NCBI GenBank assembly: GCA_948474755.1
Contig: CAOLHI010001241.1
Location: forward strand, 124,001-188,000
DNA length: 64,000 nt
Direction: 5' to 3'
Source of the DNA: Ctenosaura bakeri
Taxonomy: Eukaryota; Chordata; Lepidosauria; Squamata; Iguanidae
Each line of letters begins with the position of its first letter. Position 1 is the stretch's first letter. Of the stretch, positions 20,136-32,718 are shown in pieces. Made by a program: the position numbers and the translations under genes. The notes under the pieces are model-generated. The model was not told the DNA's origin and made no database searches. It was given only the letters and a program-made list of their open reading frames with translations.

Positions 20136-20487
20136 AGCAAACAGCTAAACAATAAGCAGCCATTGTTGTTGTAGCAAACATCATTTCATAGAAAATATAA
20201 GCATTTAAAAACTTTTTTTGCACTGATTTAGTGGTTGTACACTGACTTATAACAACACAATCAAAATAGAGGGAAGAAGGGATGAAATAATAGGCACAAT
20301 GGCTAATCCCAACTAGAACACACTCCTTGAATGGGATGAGGTACCAGAAAGCTCCATGAAGTGGCATAAAGGTACCTGCCATCCCTCATTCTCCCTTTTA
20401 AAAAGGGGAATTCAATTCAATACAATAAAATTTAATCAAATTCATAAAAAGCAAAATAGAGTGCTGGGAATGTCAATTAATATAAGT
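20136..20487. other. No gene recognised
   Basis: AT-rich, with an aattcaattcaatacaataaaa low-complexity stretch near 20409-20445. Confidence 0.5.
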
Positions 20488-20499
20488 ATAATTTAACTT

Positions 20500-20681
20500 G
20501 AGATCCATCATGGTGTAGTGGTTTGAGCATCGGACTATGACCCTGGAGACCAGGATTTTATTTCCCGCTTGACCATGGAAACACACTGAATGTATGTCAC
20601 ACACTTTCATCCCTAGAAAATTCCCTGATAGATTCACTTTAGGGTTGCCAGAAGTTGAAAATGGCTTGAAGACATACAACA
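20500..20681 (+). mobile_element. tRNA-derived squamate SINE with target duplication
   Basis: Has the tRNA-like head (catcatggtgtagtggtttg), a B-box-like segment, an accatggaaacacactgaat block, and the tail agaagttgaaaatggcttga ending in (caa)n. The flanks ataatttaactt (20488-20499) and ataatttaagtt (20682-20693) form a 12-bp duplication with one mismatch, supporting LINE-type insertion. Confidence 0.8.
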
Positions 20682-20693
20682 ATAATTTAAGTT

Positions 20694-21528
20694 ACTTTCC
20701 AATCCCCAACTTTCAGCTGCAGCCATCTCCTCCCAAAACAGCAAACTCAGTTTTCATTGGCTGAGCTGAGCAGTGAAGGCAACACTATTGCTGTGAATAT
20801 GGCAACAAGAGCAAGGCTAGGCACTTCTCTGCCTATGGAAACACACATACACACTCAAAGGAGAGGATGGCTGTGTCTGAAAGTTGGTTTTTGGACAGTG
20901 AGGGAGGATAGGTACCTTTGACCTGCTTGATGGAGCTTTGCAGTATCTCATCCTACTCCAAGATCTGTTAAGGATCAAAGTTACAGGAACCCTATACACA
21001 TTCAATCTGGCAAACCTATTATGACCCAGTAAATATCACACCTTCTCATAACAAAGTAGTCAGCACAAATAGAAAGAATAGTAAGATTCTAGAGGACTGA
21101 GCCCTAACTCTGAAAATCTCCTACCCCACCCTGCAAACACACAGTTTAGACTGGTGTGGCAGCTGAACACTCATTGGAAAAGGTCTTATCATGCCTCAAT
21201 TATCTCTCGTAATTTCCAGTCTGAGATACTGTAATACATTCTACCCAGGGATCCTATTAAAAGCCAGTTTGGAAACTTCAGTCAGTGCAGAATTGGCCTT
21301 ACGTGCCAGCTACATTGTTTTCGAGTGCATTTTTTAAGCCAGTTTAAAATGCTGGTTCTAACTTTCACAGCCTTAAATGTTTTCAACTTGAGTTACTTGA
21401 AAGAATGCCTTCAGTAATGTCAGTTCACCTGCAATTTAAATTCAGTTACAGAGGCTCTTTCCTGTTGTCTGCATTTGGAAGCAGTTAGGTTTGAGATCAT
21501 GAGATTATGAGGAACAGCAGCCATTTCC
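20694..21528. other. No gene recognised
   Basis: Unremarkable sequence with short frames only. Confidence 0.5.
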
Positions 21529-21695
21529 ACACTAATGCCCCATCCCGCCATGGGGGCACATTGAAGTTAATCCGCAACATGTGCTAGCACCCTATGTCAT
21601 TGTAGTCCCCCTCCTATTGCATTACCAGCCATTGCGATCATGGGGTATACTATTACTGGAAAAAAATCCAGTAATAGGTCCCTTTTACACGATGA
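21529..21695. mobile_element. hAT-like terminal fragment
   Basis: Begins gccatttccacactaatgcc, like the left ends of the hAT-type elements here, and contains a second left-end-like motif ggtcccttttacac near 21678. No right end was found, so it is a fragment or two nested fragments. Confidence 0.4.
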
Positions 21696-24515
21696 CTGAA
21701 TCAGCTGAGGCCATGCAAAAGAACAGAAGCGCTATCAAGGTGCTCAATGCAACATAGGAAGAGGCCAACTGTACTGTGGAAAGAAGAAGCGTGTCCTGAG
21801 TGCTACCATTCATCGGCAGCCTGCCAGGTGCAGAGGGGAGCATTCAGGACATGCTCTTATCCAGGCAAAGGCAGTGCCAGGATGATGTTGGGATGTCACG
21901 GGATGCAGGAAAGGTGTGGAGAGGGCCAGGATCTTTTCTGTGTGACCCTCATGCCTTTGGAATATATTATGAGCATCAAGTTCCATTATTACCTGCCTGA
22001 AGATGCATTTCTTTCCTTTGGCTTTTTCTTGGGTTATGTTTTATTGTGCTATGGATCATTTCAGCTTCAATTATGGGCTAGATTTCTATGCTTTAAAGAC
22101 TGGACTGGCTTACAAGTACGGTACTCCCTTCCTTCTTTTGCAATATTTGATGCTCACTGTTTTACTGTATTTTATGAGGGAAGATGCCTTGAAAGTGTTT
22201 TAAAACAGCCCATTAAGAAAACTAAATATCACAGACTATTTTTGCTTTTCACACTATTCAGATTATTTAAGCCCTGTTTGAGTCAATATGCTAAGAAGAC
22301 TCTAAGTACTGAAGTCCAACTGTAATGTGGATTGGATAGTAAGAAAAAAAAGAATGAGATCCTGTCTTGTAGCGTCTGCTTCAATGGACCATACGTAAAA
22401 ACATGAATTACCTATCCAACATAATGTCAGTTTCCAATATGACTACAGCAAGCATATTTCACCTATTTTGTGTGCTTTGAATTGTATGGAGAAGCCATTA
22501 CTGTAGCAATTATTTCACTTGCACAGTGAAGTCCTTACCTAGTGTCTTGTAAACATCTGATATGTGGAAGAAAGATGCTATTCAGGGTAAGTGGAAACTC
22601 TTCAGGATTCAAAAATCAATTCTCCATAAACAAAACAAAAACATTTACATTGTCTTTCATAAGCTTGCTGTTAGCAGTTGTACTGCTACATTATGCATGA
22701 TTCTTTGACTGCTCATTGCTTCAACAAACTGCACAGTGTTCCATTAGTGATTTTCAATTTCATGCTAAACTTTGCAATTTATCAGTGTTATTTAGGCAAG
22801 TGTTCTATTATTTTGCATATTTTATGGCATGTATCATTTGTTACCCATGTGATCTACATATGTCTCAGGATCAATAAACTCTCTGAAAGACTAAATACGC
22901 TTATTATTATGGCTACAAAGAAGCATATCAGCCACTTGGGGAGGTTATTCTTAAAGTGGATTTCAAGGATGATGAGTTTAGCACATTGTGTATGCAGTGT
23001 TAAGCACTTGGTATTTGTGTATTAAGTACAATTCATTTTTTTCTATAATACATTAACTGGCCTTCCTTTTATAACCTATTTACAGTGCAATAAAACATAC
23101 AAAATAACAACAGATAGAAGAGATGGGTAAGATACAGTATCCCCCTTTCAGTATTTTTGACAACTTGAAATTTCTTGTTGCACTGCCATCATCCAATATC
23201 AATGTAACTAACTAAAACCAGTACTACCAAAGTGTGATTATCAGCCTTCTTTCAAAATAGCCACAGCCAGCAGACCAATTTAAGTTGAGATATGGAGTTC
23301 TGGCCATAGCTGTCACTTGAATATCCAGGTCTGATATCATTGATATGTACCCATAACATGAACCTGAATAGGCTGAATTCCTGTTCACAAATCAGCTGTG
23401 TTATTGCATAGGAGTATCTTATCTTGTCTAGAAAATGTCCGTTTGTTCATTTCTCTCCCTCCCATTAAATCCATTACTGATCTCTAATACCATTTTAGTT
23501 GTTCAAAAGTTCCCCCTGGAAAAATGGCGGAAAGGAGAAAGAGCTGCATATTGATAGACCCACAACAATGTCTTTACATGACTTTTCTTGGTAGTTTTAT
23601 GGAGATGTTCCAAAAGCACCACAGATGATATGGAACCTGTAAGTCAACAGGTAAATTGTCAAGCAAGGATCCTCCATCATCACCTTCTGGAACCATCTTT
23701 CCAGGAATGACCCAGATTAGCACAGAATTATGTTCTTATTCCAATTCTCATCCCCAATCTATAGTTCATAATACTGAAAGCCACTAAAAAAACCCAGCAG
23801 AACCGACGATGACACACATAGATTGTTAAGTTCCTGGTATATCAGAGTGACCCAAGCTGCCTCTTCCAGGTTTGATAGGTGGAGCTAAAGCAACTGCTTT
23901 TTTTCTCTCTCTCTCTCTTTCTGACATCTTCCTCAGAACACTCTTCCAGTCTGACCAGGGAGCTGCTAGAAGAAGGGAAGAAGTCTGAGCTGACCAGTCA
24001 CACTAATACATACATTCTAGTTTACCTTGACGCTTAGGAATGTTCTAGTGATCTTTCAACTCCATTTTACACCCATTACTAATGTGGCTCTCAGCCTTTT
24101 GTTATGTCTTACTCAATCTGTAACCAATGGCTACACATACTGCTTTTCATAGGGCTTGAGCAGCATTTTATGAGATTGTACATCTCGGTCTTATTACCTG
24201 CAGTATTGTATACCAGCTTTTTTGCTTCCACATAAAGAATAATTTCTAATAGAGGATTTTTCAAGTTAGGCTTTATTTACACGGCACTAACTTCTACTGT
24301 TGTTTATAAATGATAATGGTGCCTGGAACTGCAATTGTCTGGTATAAGTTGCACACACGCTGGTGATTTTTAAACTAAGCCACTATAATACTCCTCCACG
24401 TAAAATAACTTTTCAAGACAGTCCAGAAACTTCAGATAAGGTAAAATCTATCCATATAAGTATGTTTGTAAAGGCTAGGAGATTTGAACATAATTATATC
24501 AGTTTCATTCAAATA
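21696..24515. other. No gene recognised
   Basis: A 192-codon ATG-started plus frame at 21747-22325 is the longest here. It is rich in Cys, Phe and Leu, with no recognised domain and no splice context, and is probably chance. A (CT)n patch lies at 23902-23922. Confidence 0.45.
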
Positions 24516-25430
24516 TATAGCTGTGTCAGTCTGTTGCAGCATAAAAGAGAAGAAAGAGGAGAAAGAGGAGGAAAATGTAGCAGCACCTTTAAGACTAACT
24601 GGTCTTTGTTCTAGCATGAGCTTTCATGGATATCAGTCCGGTTCTTCAGATGCAACAGAGTGATATTATATCAGGTTATGAAACATATTTATACAGTTAT
24701 AGGAATGTGATAGAATGTAATAGGATTCAGAAAGATGCACATTAGAGACCTCGCCTAAAATCTTCAAAAGGCTGTGTGAGGCAACACAGGTCTTTCAGAT
24801 CTTTACACTGGTCAGTTAATATTAAATTGTGAAAGCAATAGATCTGCTTAGCAAACGTGAGTTCCCTCAGGCTCAGCTTTCTCTAAGGAGATTCCTTTTG
24901 TTATATGTACAGTAGTGAGGACTCATCTATTAATATATGTAGTGAACCATGAAACCATTACCTTTGTTCATACCTTTGCTAAAGTACTGTCATTTGTGGA
25001 TATAATTCAGTGCAGCTGTTTTTTTCCCACCTTCCTTTGTAATTTCCATGTTTCAAGACTGAAACCAGAGAATCCCGTATTGTATGTCCAAAATGGTTGA
25101 AATTCTCTGCAACTGGTTTGGAGGTGTTGCCATTTTTAATGTCAGAATTGTGTCTATTTATCCTTTTTGTATAGAACTGTCCTTTTTTTAAATCAGTGTA
25201 GAGTGTAGAGGGACATTGGTGACATAGGATGGCATATGTCCAATTGGAGGACGAGCAGGTAAATGTACCTTGGACATTGTGGGTGATATTGACTTCTTTT
25301 TATAATTGCATGTGGGATCAGAGCTGGCAAGGTCTTGTCCCTGTATTATCATCAATATAACACTCTTGTTTTAGGTGAATATTTCTTTAAGAGGTAGAGG
25401 CTGTATGTAAGCCAATAAAGGCCTGCCTCC
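24516..25430 (-). mobile_element. Second Penelope-like element, degraded GIY-YIG region and 3' tail
   Basis: The minus-strand translation around 25180-25040 reads RINRHNSDIKNGNTSKPVAE followed by NFNHFGHTIRDSLVSVLKHG. This is the R-N-H..I..PVA.HF..GH pattern downstream of the GIY-YIG motif. Upstream, a CP-rich block precedes a degenerate KKGQ. The 3' end (24665-24516) carries the antisense of a gaagaa-type motif, a reversed catgagctttcatgg, and a gcagcacctttaagactaac block known at the ends of abundant reptile repeats. It differs in sequence from the copy at 1555-3010, so it is another family. It is fragmentary and non-functional. Confidence 0.6.
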
Positions 25431-26370
25431 CAGACCTTGTGATAGAATTGTATTCTCCAAAATTGGTTGGACCATTAATTGTACATAATATTATATAACA
25501 TAATAATTCAGTTTTAATCTGCACTCCCATCCTCCCACCCTCCTTCTAAAACTGCCAACAAAGGATACAAAAATTAAACACTTCATAATCTTTTTTTCCC
25601 CATGATGTGGGTAATAGTCTTGATCATGTTGGTTTTTTCTCTATACCCCACTTGTTCATTAGCTTTGTCAATCACCATTTTCCATTTATTGTTTCAAGTT
25701 TCTTACTTTATCTGTCTGACATATATCATACTCTAAGAACTTCTGCTATATATTTTTCCAGATTAAGCTTATTCCACGTTGATTTTTCCTTCCAATCCAA
25801 GACAATAACCCCAAGTGCTGCTTTTAGTATTAGTTTAGCCACAAACTCTTCATTCTTATTCAGACCCATTTTTCTTAAATTAAGTCCAATACAATTTTCT
25901 TTGCTGAGCTGTAAATCTTTCCCTAATATCTTATTTATTTTTTAACTACACTACAAACATTTTTGATAAAGATGGTACTGGACCTTTCATTGCAAATTAA
26001 ATGACCATCAACTATCATGGGCCGGGGAAGGCCAATGTGATTTCACTCACCCATGGAAGTTGCCAGTACCTGTACTAAGAGTATAATAGCAATTAATCAA
26101 GTGATAATATCAAAATATTTATTGGAATCTTATAAAAATGTGCTAGCTTTCAGAAGAAAAGAGCAGTTCCGATTAAGATTCCACATATGATGTTAATTTC
26201 AGAACCTCTCATTAAATGTTTGAGTAGGTGTGTTCTCAGAAACCTCTAAATCTCAGATTTTAAACTATGTTGCAGTTAACACACATACAGCTGCTGCCTG
26301 ATTCTGTGGCTGCCTGCAAAGGATAGCTGACCAGCACTATTCAAGAGCAGACAACCCAATGACCTGGAAA
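25431..26370. other. No gene recognised
   Basis: AT-rich. A 112-codon plus frame (25607-25945) is Ser/Phe-rich from T-rich DNA and is not credible as a gene. Confidence 0.5.
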
Positions 26371-26443
26371 TGTTTTGGATTATATCACCCACAGTTACTG
26401 CTGCCAAGGCTTACGAGCAATGTACTTCAAAACATCTGGAGGG
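26371..26443. mobile_element. Diverged MITE of the 'ACTACAACTCCCA' type
   Basis: Runs from tgttttggattatatcaccc to cttcaaaacatctggaggg, matching the two ends of a very common reptile palindromic repeat. Related fragments are at 43033-43100 and near 46005-46080. Confidence 0.45.
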
Positions 26444-29112
26444 ATCTAGCTTTCCTACAACTGGTGTTTGTCAACATCATGTGTGAAACAAGTATATTAA
26501 GCATGCCGGAATGTAAGAGAAACAAGCGTATGCCACTCATTTTTTGTCCATTTTCTGACCACTTCCTTTTGCTGATGTATATCAACAGATGGAACAATCT
26601 GCAAATATGTCAGTGAACTGTATGGCGGGATATGTCACAGAGCTTTACTACCAATGTGATTGCCTATTTAGTATTCCACAAGGCTGCTTTGAAAGTGAGG
26701 CTTATCACTTCCATAGCTGGGTTAAACCTCATGTACACTAATCAATATGGTATTGCCTTCTATCACTTTTGGAAAGATCTGGAAAACTATCACACAGAAC
26801 TTGGAAAACTATCATACTGGGAGGATTCTGGAAGTTTTCATCTGATTTTTTTTTAAAAAAAAAAACAGCAACCCTTTCATCATTCAGTTTTTCAGGTTCT
26901 CATAATTCTCCTGTGCTGGCATTACAACCTCCACCCACATCCATATTTAGCCTTAGCCTTACAAAGTATAACTGAAGCTCCCCAGTTATAATACACTATC
27001 ACATTTTGCAGTGTATTCTACTACGTCTTCTACTGATTCAGTGCAACCAAACTGTATCTTTTACTGATTCCGTACTGGTCTCAGATATTTTGCTGTCTGA
27101 AATGGATCCCAGATGTTGCCTCCACCAGTGGTTCCTACATTCTAAGCAGTCCTGAAACACCATTCACAGAGCAGTTCTTGTCTTCATTGTTCCTCCTGGA
27201 TGTCATGGCGTTTATTGAGGGAGACTGCTTTAGTCTGCTGTATGGCATGACTACTCCTTTGTTCACCTTCCAGAGGAGTACACTGTAGCCCTCTGGGGTT
27301 TTTTCATCCCTATTTGTCCATGACAAAAATGTAGTCCTTGTCTATCAATATCAAAAAATGGCTAATTCCAAGTTCCTTCCTTCTGCTCAATGAATCACTA
27401 CAAACATTTGCAGAGCTGTCTGACAATTTCATAAAAAGAAGCCTGCACATTAAGTCATAGCTCTTTTGTCTTTTTTTCTTCTTGTTGACTATTAGATGTG
27501 AAAAAAATTGTATAAATACAATTCCTGTAACCTAAATACATTATATGAAGTAGGTAAATAAATAACCATATATTTTCTATTTAGAGGTAAAGATGCTGAG
27601 ATTCAGGAAGGTCAAATGTCTTCTTGTGTACATAGTCACATAAACTTATTGCCAGCCATTCCATTGGGCTGTGAATGAAATATTTGTAAAGGGCAATGCC
27701 TCTTGTAACTGAGTCCTCCTTCTATTATAGTCACCACACTTGACTCTAAAAGGTCCCTAGGGAGGAAGATTAATTAGATTTCAATTATGTTACAGAAAAA
27801 TGTACTTTCCGTACTTGTGCTCTGGAAAGCATTATAGTGTTTCTTTAATGCGTTTAAAAATTCAAAAATGTTTTTAAAAGCCACTTTAAAAGTCAGACCA
27901 AAGGCAAGCTAATGGAAGATGGTGTCATCCTTCGAACTGATGTATGTTCAGTTTCACCAGGCCTCACTCACTCTGTGTGACGTTATGCAGATACAGAAGG
28001 AATTTTTGTGAATGATCACTGAAATTTTTCAAACAGGCCATTAAAATCAGCTGACAGCTCTAGAGAGAAAATGTTAGTGCTGTGTGATTAGTCCAGTTTC
28101 ATGCAAAAGCAAACACAGACAGAAGTAAGATCTTGAGGTAAAGCAGCTGTTTTGGATCAGTCTGCTTGTATTTTGGTTTTACAAAATCTTTTTAATATTT
28201 CTTTTTTAGATTTTATCAAGGGCCTTATCTAAGTAAAGAAATCAAACTAAAAATTTGAGAGTAATATTCTGAATGTAGTTGATACAATTCACAGTTTTAC
28301 AGCACATTTCTTTCAACAGTTTGGGCTATTTTAAATGTTTCTTTATCATGAATATATAGCAAAGCAATATGAGGAAGCCAAAACTAATAGAAACATACAA
28401 CCATATTTATCATTTTGCAACTGCTGCAACCCAGTGCATAGGATGAGTCACACGGACCATATGGCCCTAAATGTAGATGCCCTATCTACATGCCCTAAAT
28501 GTAGAACCCGCAGCTCCTACTGGCTTGAAAGAAATGTGTTTACTGCCACCATTCCACAGCAAGTGAACATGTTTACTGTCACACTGCAGATCTAAAGTGG
28601 AGGCAATTAACATGCTGCTTTTCAAAAGCTTGAGATATGTCATAAAATACACATCTTCGCCTTGAGATCCGTTAGTTTGACATATGTCTGAACCCATCTG
28701 TATGTTTTGGGAGCAAGTCCCTTGGGAACAATAGAGGACTTGAGATTTTAGTTTGGTGATAGGCAAGTCTCTTCTCTCTGCAGCCTTGGCTTTCTATTTC
28801 TGCCAAAGGACAGGCTGCTGTCAGTCCAATAGAGCTGGCTTGGAGATTAGTATGTCTGCCAAATTAACAGGAGCACACTGGGGGCGTCTGCCTAGAGACA
28901 GAAGAACATTCTGGTAAGATGCCTGGATGAAAAAAATAGGAGCCAAGATTTGGGGGATCCAGGATTTAATCCAAGAATGATTTTTTTAAAAGCTTATAAG
29001 AAAGAAATATCACTTTGTCAAGCTTTAGTTGTGAAGTATAAATTACTGAAGGTTGTTCTGGACATTGAGGAAAGGGCAGCAGCAATCAGCTGAGGTCAGT
29101 TTCATGAATCAA
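26444..29112. other. No gene recognised; one possibly conserved patch
   Basis: Mostly AT-rich with short frames. Bases 27880-28140 look unique and free of repeat structure and contain ctgacagctc and tgacgt motifs. A tandem duplication around gccctaaatgtaga lies at 28463-28506. Confidence 0.45.
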
Positions 29113-29181
29113 GACAGAGAGAGAAAAGGCAGAAAGAGGGGATAATATGAGAGAAAGAGAGAAAAGGAGAAGGAGAGAGAG
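29113..29181. repeat. Purine-rich (GA)n low-complexity tract
   Basis: Nearly all A and G for about 70 bases in gagagaaa-type units. Confidence 0.8.
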
Positions 29182-29961
29182 AAATTGATAGGCCTTTTGC
29201 TTATATTTATACTGACGAAATTAATGAAGAAAGAGAAATTGTCAACAAGGGGTTAAATCCAGAAGAAAAGCTAGAACTCATAGGTCATAGTAGGGTACTT
29301 ACTGGACAGAAACATGGGGATTTGGTGCAAGATGGGAGATTTGAGACACTTGGGCAGCACAGATACCAACAAGACCACTGATCAAAAGAAAATCATCCAC
29401 CTAATCCAGGAGTCTGAAAGCAATAATACTTTCTAGACAACACAAAGGTGATTATTGAAAAAAAAGCATCTCCTTTTCTGATGGAAAAAAAGCAAACTGC
29501 TAGCTTGAACATGACAAAGGGATTCTCAGTAGTGTTAATTAACAGTTCAAGCCCTGATGGCATTAACCTTTACCAGCACTGTGTGGGAGGGGAGGAAGAC
29601 AAAATGGAGCAATGATAAACAAATAGATGTGACATGGGAACAATACATTTTTCAGCATGTGTTCAAATGTATACCAAATTAGTAATTGTGAAAACATTTC
29701 CTTTTTAAAATTTATTTTCTTAAAAACAAACATTTTTTTAACTGTATTTCTGCTATGAGAATGCCTAAGCAATCCAATGAAAGAAAGTAAGTTATGTGCT
29801 TTCTTATACATATTGCTTTCTGGATCAAAAACCATAAATGTAAATCAGAGGAAACGCTTAAAAGTTTTTCTTAAGAAGACTATAATGAAACTGTCCTTAC
29901 TTGATCCATGGTAGGACTGTACTCTTGTGTCCCAAGCTTGGATGAACATTAAATGTAAAGG
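29182..29961. other. No gene recognised
   Basis: AT-rich. The 90-codon minus frame at 29563-29835 has no recognisable domain. Confidence 0.5.
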
Positions 29962-30298
29962 AATAGAATCATAGAAATGTAGAGTTGGAAGAGACCACAG
30001 GGGCCATCCAGTCCAACCCTCTGCCATGCAGGAACACCCTCAAAGCACTCCCAACAGATGGCCATCAAGCCTCTGCTTAAAAACCTCCAAGGAAGGAGAC
30101 TCCGCTACACTCTGAGGCAGCATATTCCACTGCCGGACAGCCCTGACTGTCAGGAAGTTCTTCCTGAGGTTCAGGTGGAATCTTCTTTCCTGCAGCTTGA
30201 ATCCATTGCTCCTTGTCCTGGTCTCTGGAGCAGCAGAAAACAAGCCCTCTCTTTCCTCTACGTGGCTTCCCTTCAAATATTTAAACATGTGCATTGAC
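29962..30298 (-). mobile_element. CR1 LINE, 5'-truncated 3' end
   Basis: The plus strand starts with aatagaatcatag and agagttggaagagaccacag, the antisense of the CR1 3' end with its ATTCTATG-type repeats. The minus-strand frame (84 codons, 30040-30294) encodes the familiar CR1 C-terminus, with NGFKLQERRFHLNLRKNF, TVRAVRQWNMLPQSV and SPSLEVFKQRLDGHL. It ends abruptly at about 30298, the usual 5' truncation. The frame is intact over this piece, which suggests a fairly young copy. Confidence 0.88.
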
Positions 30299-31007
30299 TA
30301 CTGTCTGTCTACAGTTCACTGCTTTTAATATACATTGGAGTGGATATATGTTTTGATGGATGATTATGTATGTATATTTTTATGTGGTTTGCTCAAATAA
30401 AACTACATCCTTCAGCCAGGATCCATATTTTGCCATAGATTTTCACTTTTTCTTATTGACTGTCTTGTTTATTTCGCTGAAGGCTCTTTCATTTCTTTAT
30501 CTGCCATGATATGTCAGTGTAGTCTTCCCGTAATTCCTGTCTTCCAGATACATTGCCTGCAAACCCCATCCCAGGCCAGGGGATCCATTGAGTCAGGAAT
30601 TATGGGAACATGATCTGAAACATTTGGAAAGCAAAAGCTTGAGGAAGAATTTTGTACTGGTTTAATGAATATGCTAGATAAAGGCAATAAAGTTCTGGAA
30701 AAAAAGTAATCATTTTATGATATGATAATGCTAACATTTTGGTTTTGCTTTAAATAAAATTCCCTTCTGATGTAGACATTTCATTTGAAGGTGTATCAGC
30801 ATTTGTTGCAGGAACTTATTTCTCATGTAAGTTTTTCACTGCTTTTTTGTTCTGAGCTAAAAGGCAGGAAGAAGTTTGCTTTAGCTTTATCAACTTTCAA
30901 GTTTGTTTATATTAGTAGTCACTAACTGACTGCCTCATCCTCTTCCTGGCAATGCCTGGCAGTGAACATTAATTGCTTTCAGCTTTAATTCTTAAACTGA
31001 GTATTAT
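30299..31007. other. No gene recognised
   Basis: AT-rich sequence without recognisable elements. Confidence 0.5.
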
Positions 31008-31116
31008 AAGAAATATATAAGAATTTTTTATAATTTATAAGAAACTATAATTTATAAGAAATTAAATTATTATAAGAAATTATAATTATAAGAAATTTTA
31101 ATTTATAAGAAATTTT
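31008..31116. repeat. AT-rich minisatellite of 'tttataagaaat' units
   Basis: Six or so imperfect copies of taatttataagaaa follow one another with partial self-complementarity. Confidence 0.8.
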
Positions 31117-32537
31117 AATCCTGTATTAGGTATAGTACTTTCTTGATCTGGGCTTTAGGACTATAGTAATTGTTTCTTCAGAATCCGTAGAAGCCTTCAC
31201 AAGTGTCACAGTTGTGTCTAAAGAGTTGTAACATTAAGACCACGTAACCAAAATAAGAAAAGCCTTCTAGCTTTACAGTGAGTTTTAACACTGCAGTCAC
31301 TTACTTTCAAGCTGGTTCAGACCATAAATGCCAGGATTTTTTAAAGTGTTTTTAATTTGTAACAATCAATGTAAGCTTTAGGTAAAATTCTTGGGCATAT
31401 ACTCCTGAACCAACACTTGGAAGATGACCAATTATTTCCCATGCTTATGCATGATGTTGTTAGAGGCACATCCCTAAGCCAAAAAAACCTGATTGCCAAT
31501 AACTTTGCTTAAATGTATCTTTTGCCAACTGCCAAAATTAAGGATGTTTTCTTTTATATGCTGTTCATTTGCTAATCGCTTATTATTTCACTATTGTGTT
31601 CTGGAGTTGGAAAATAGGTTTTGTAGACTAAAAGACGGCTCCATCATGGAATTGAAGAAAAAAATATTTAAGTGAGAAAAAAAGTATTGACAAGCTGCTT
31701 CACTCAAGCCTAACAGTTTTGTTAATGGTCTGAAAAAGAGTTGTCTGTCCTTCACTCTTAGGAAGAGAGATAATTGGAAGAGGGTCTTAAAGTAAGAGTA
31801 GTGGAGAAACTGATTCACATTTTATTCTGAGTCACTCTAACTGATACTTCACAAGCTGATACATGAATAGCATGCAATCATCTTTCACTTTTCGCAGTCC
31901 TCCAAATTTTGTGATGTGTTCTCTGATGCAAAAGTTTATACAAAATGAGCCCGTTATATAAAATTGGACATAAAGTTTCAGTCATTAGGGAAAATGAATG
32001 TTTTATACATATTTATCCCACTACATGTATACATCAATACATTTGGATTTTAACCCTCTAAATTCAACAACATAGGCAAAAACATGGCAGCGCTTCAAAA
32101 AATTTAAACATTATAGAAACCAAAATAGGTGGATTTTTCTATCCTTATGTAGTAACTAGTTCTCAGAAGAGAGTTTAGAACAGGATAGCAAAACATAAAG
32201 CTGATAGTATAGTGGACAAAGTACTTACTTTTTGAAAAAAACAAGCATATATCTGCAGCAAAAAATGGCACAGTAAGTTCCACAAACTCTGTGTAATGTT
32301 GGCTTTACATTCTTCAACAAGCAGCTGTTCAGGCTGTGTGGTAACTATCATTAGCTTATTCATAGAGTTTCAAAAGCATTTTGGATAAGGCAGCAGGGAT
32401 GGAAGAAGGTTCCAAGAAAAGAAGTTCACACAGCATTGGGCAAGCTGAAATTTGACACATAAGCAGTAATTAGATCAACCATTGCATTCTCCATGATGGG
32501 TACAGCTATATCTTGAGAACTTGAACATGAGTTATCT
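31117..32537. other. No gene recognised
   Basis: AT-rich sequence with short frames. Nothing identifiable. Confidence 0.5.
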
Positions 32538-32718
32538 AGGCCATTTCCGCACTACACGGTTGCAGTGCTATTATTCCATTTTCAACATCCTGTGGAATTC
32601 TAGAGTTTGTAGTTTACTGAAGCCAAAGATGCCCCTCCCTAAACTGTAAACCCAAGGATTCTGTAGGACGTTGAAAGTGCAATAATAGCACTATAACAGT
32701 GTAGTGCAGAAATGGCCC
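32538..32718. mobile_element. hAT-like palindromic MITE, full length
   Basis: Starts ggccatttccgcactaca and ends tgtagtgcagaaatggccc. The two halves remain complementary inward through gcagtgctattatt/aataatagcactat and a diverged inner part, making arms of about 75 bp. Related copies lie at 14905-15012 and 42280-42505. Confidence 0.8.

Noticed and set aside
21747..22325. 192-codon ATG-started frame
   Set aside because: Starts just after a hAT-like fragment, is rich in Cys, Phe and Leu without domain pattern; no splice or promoter support.
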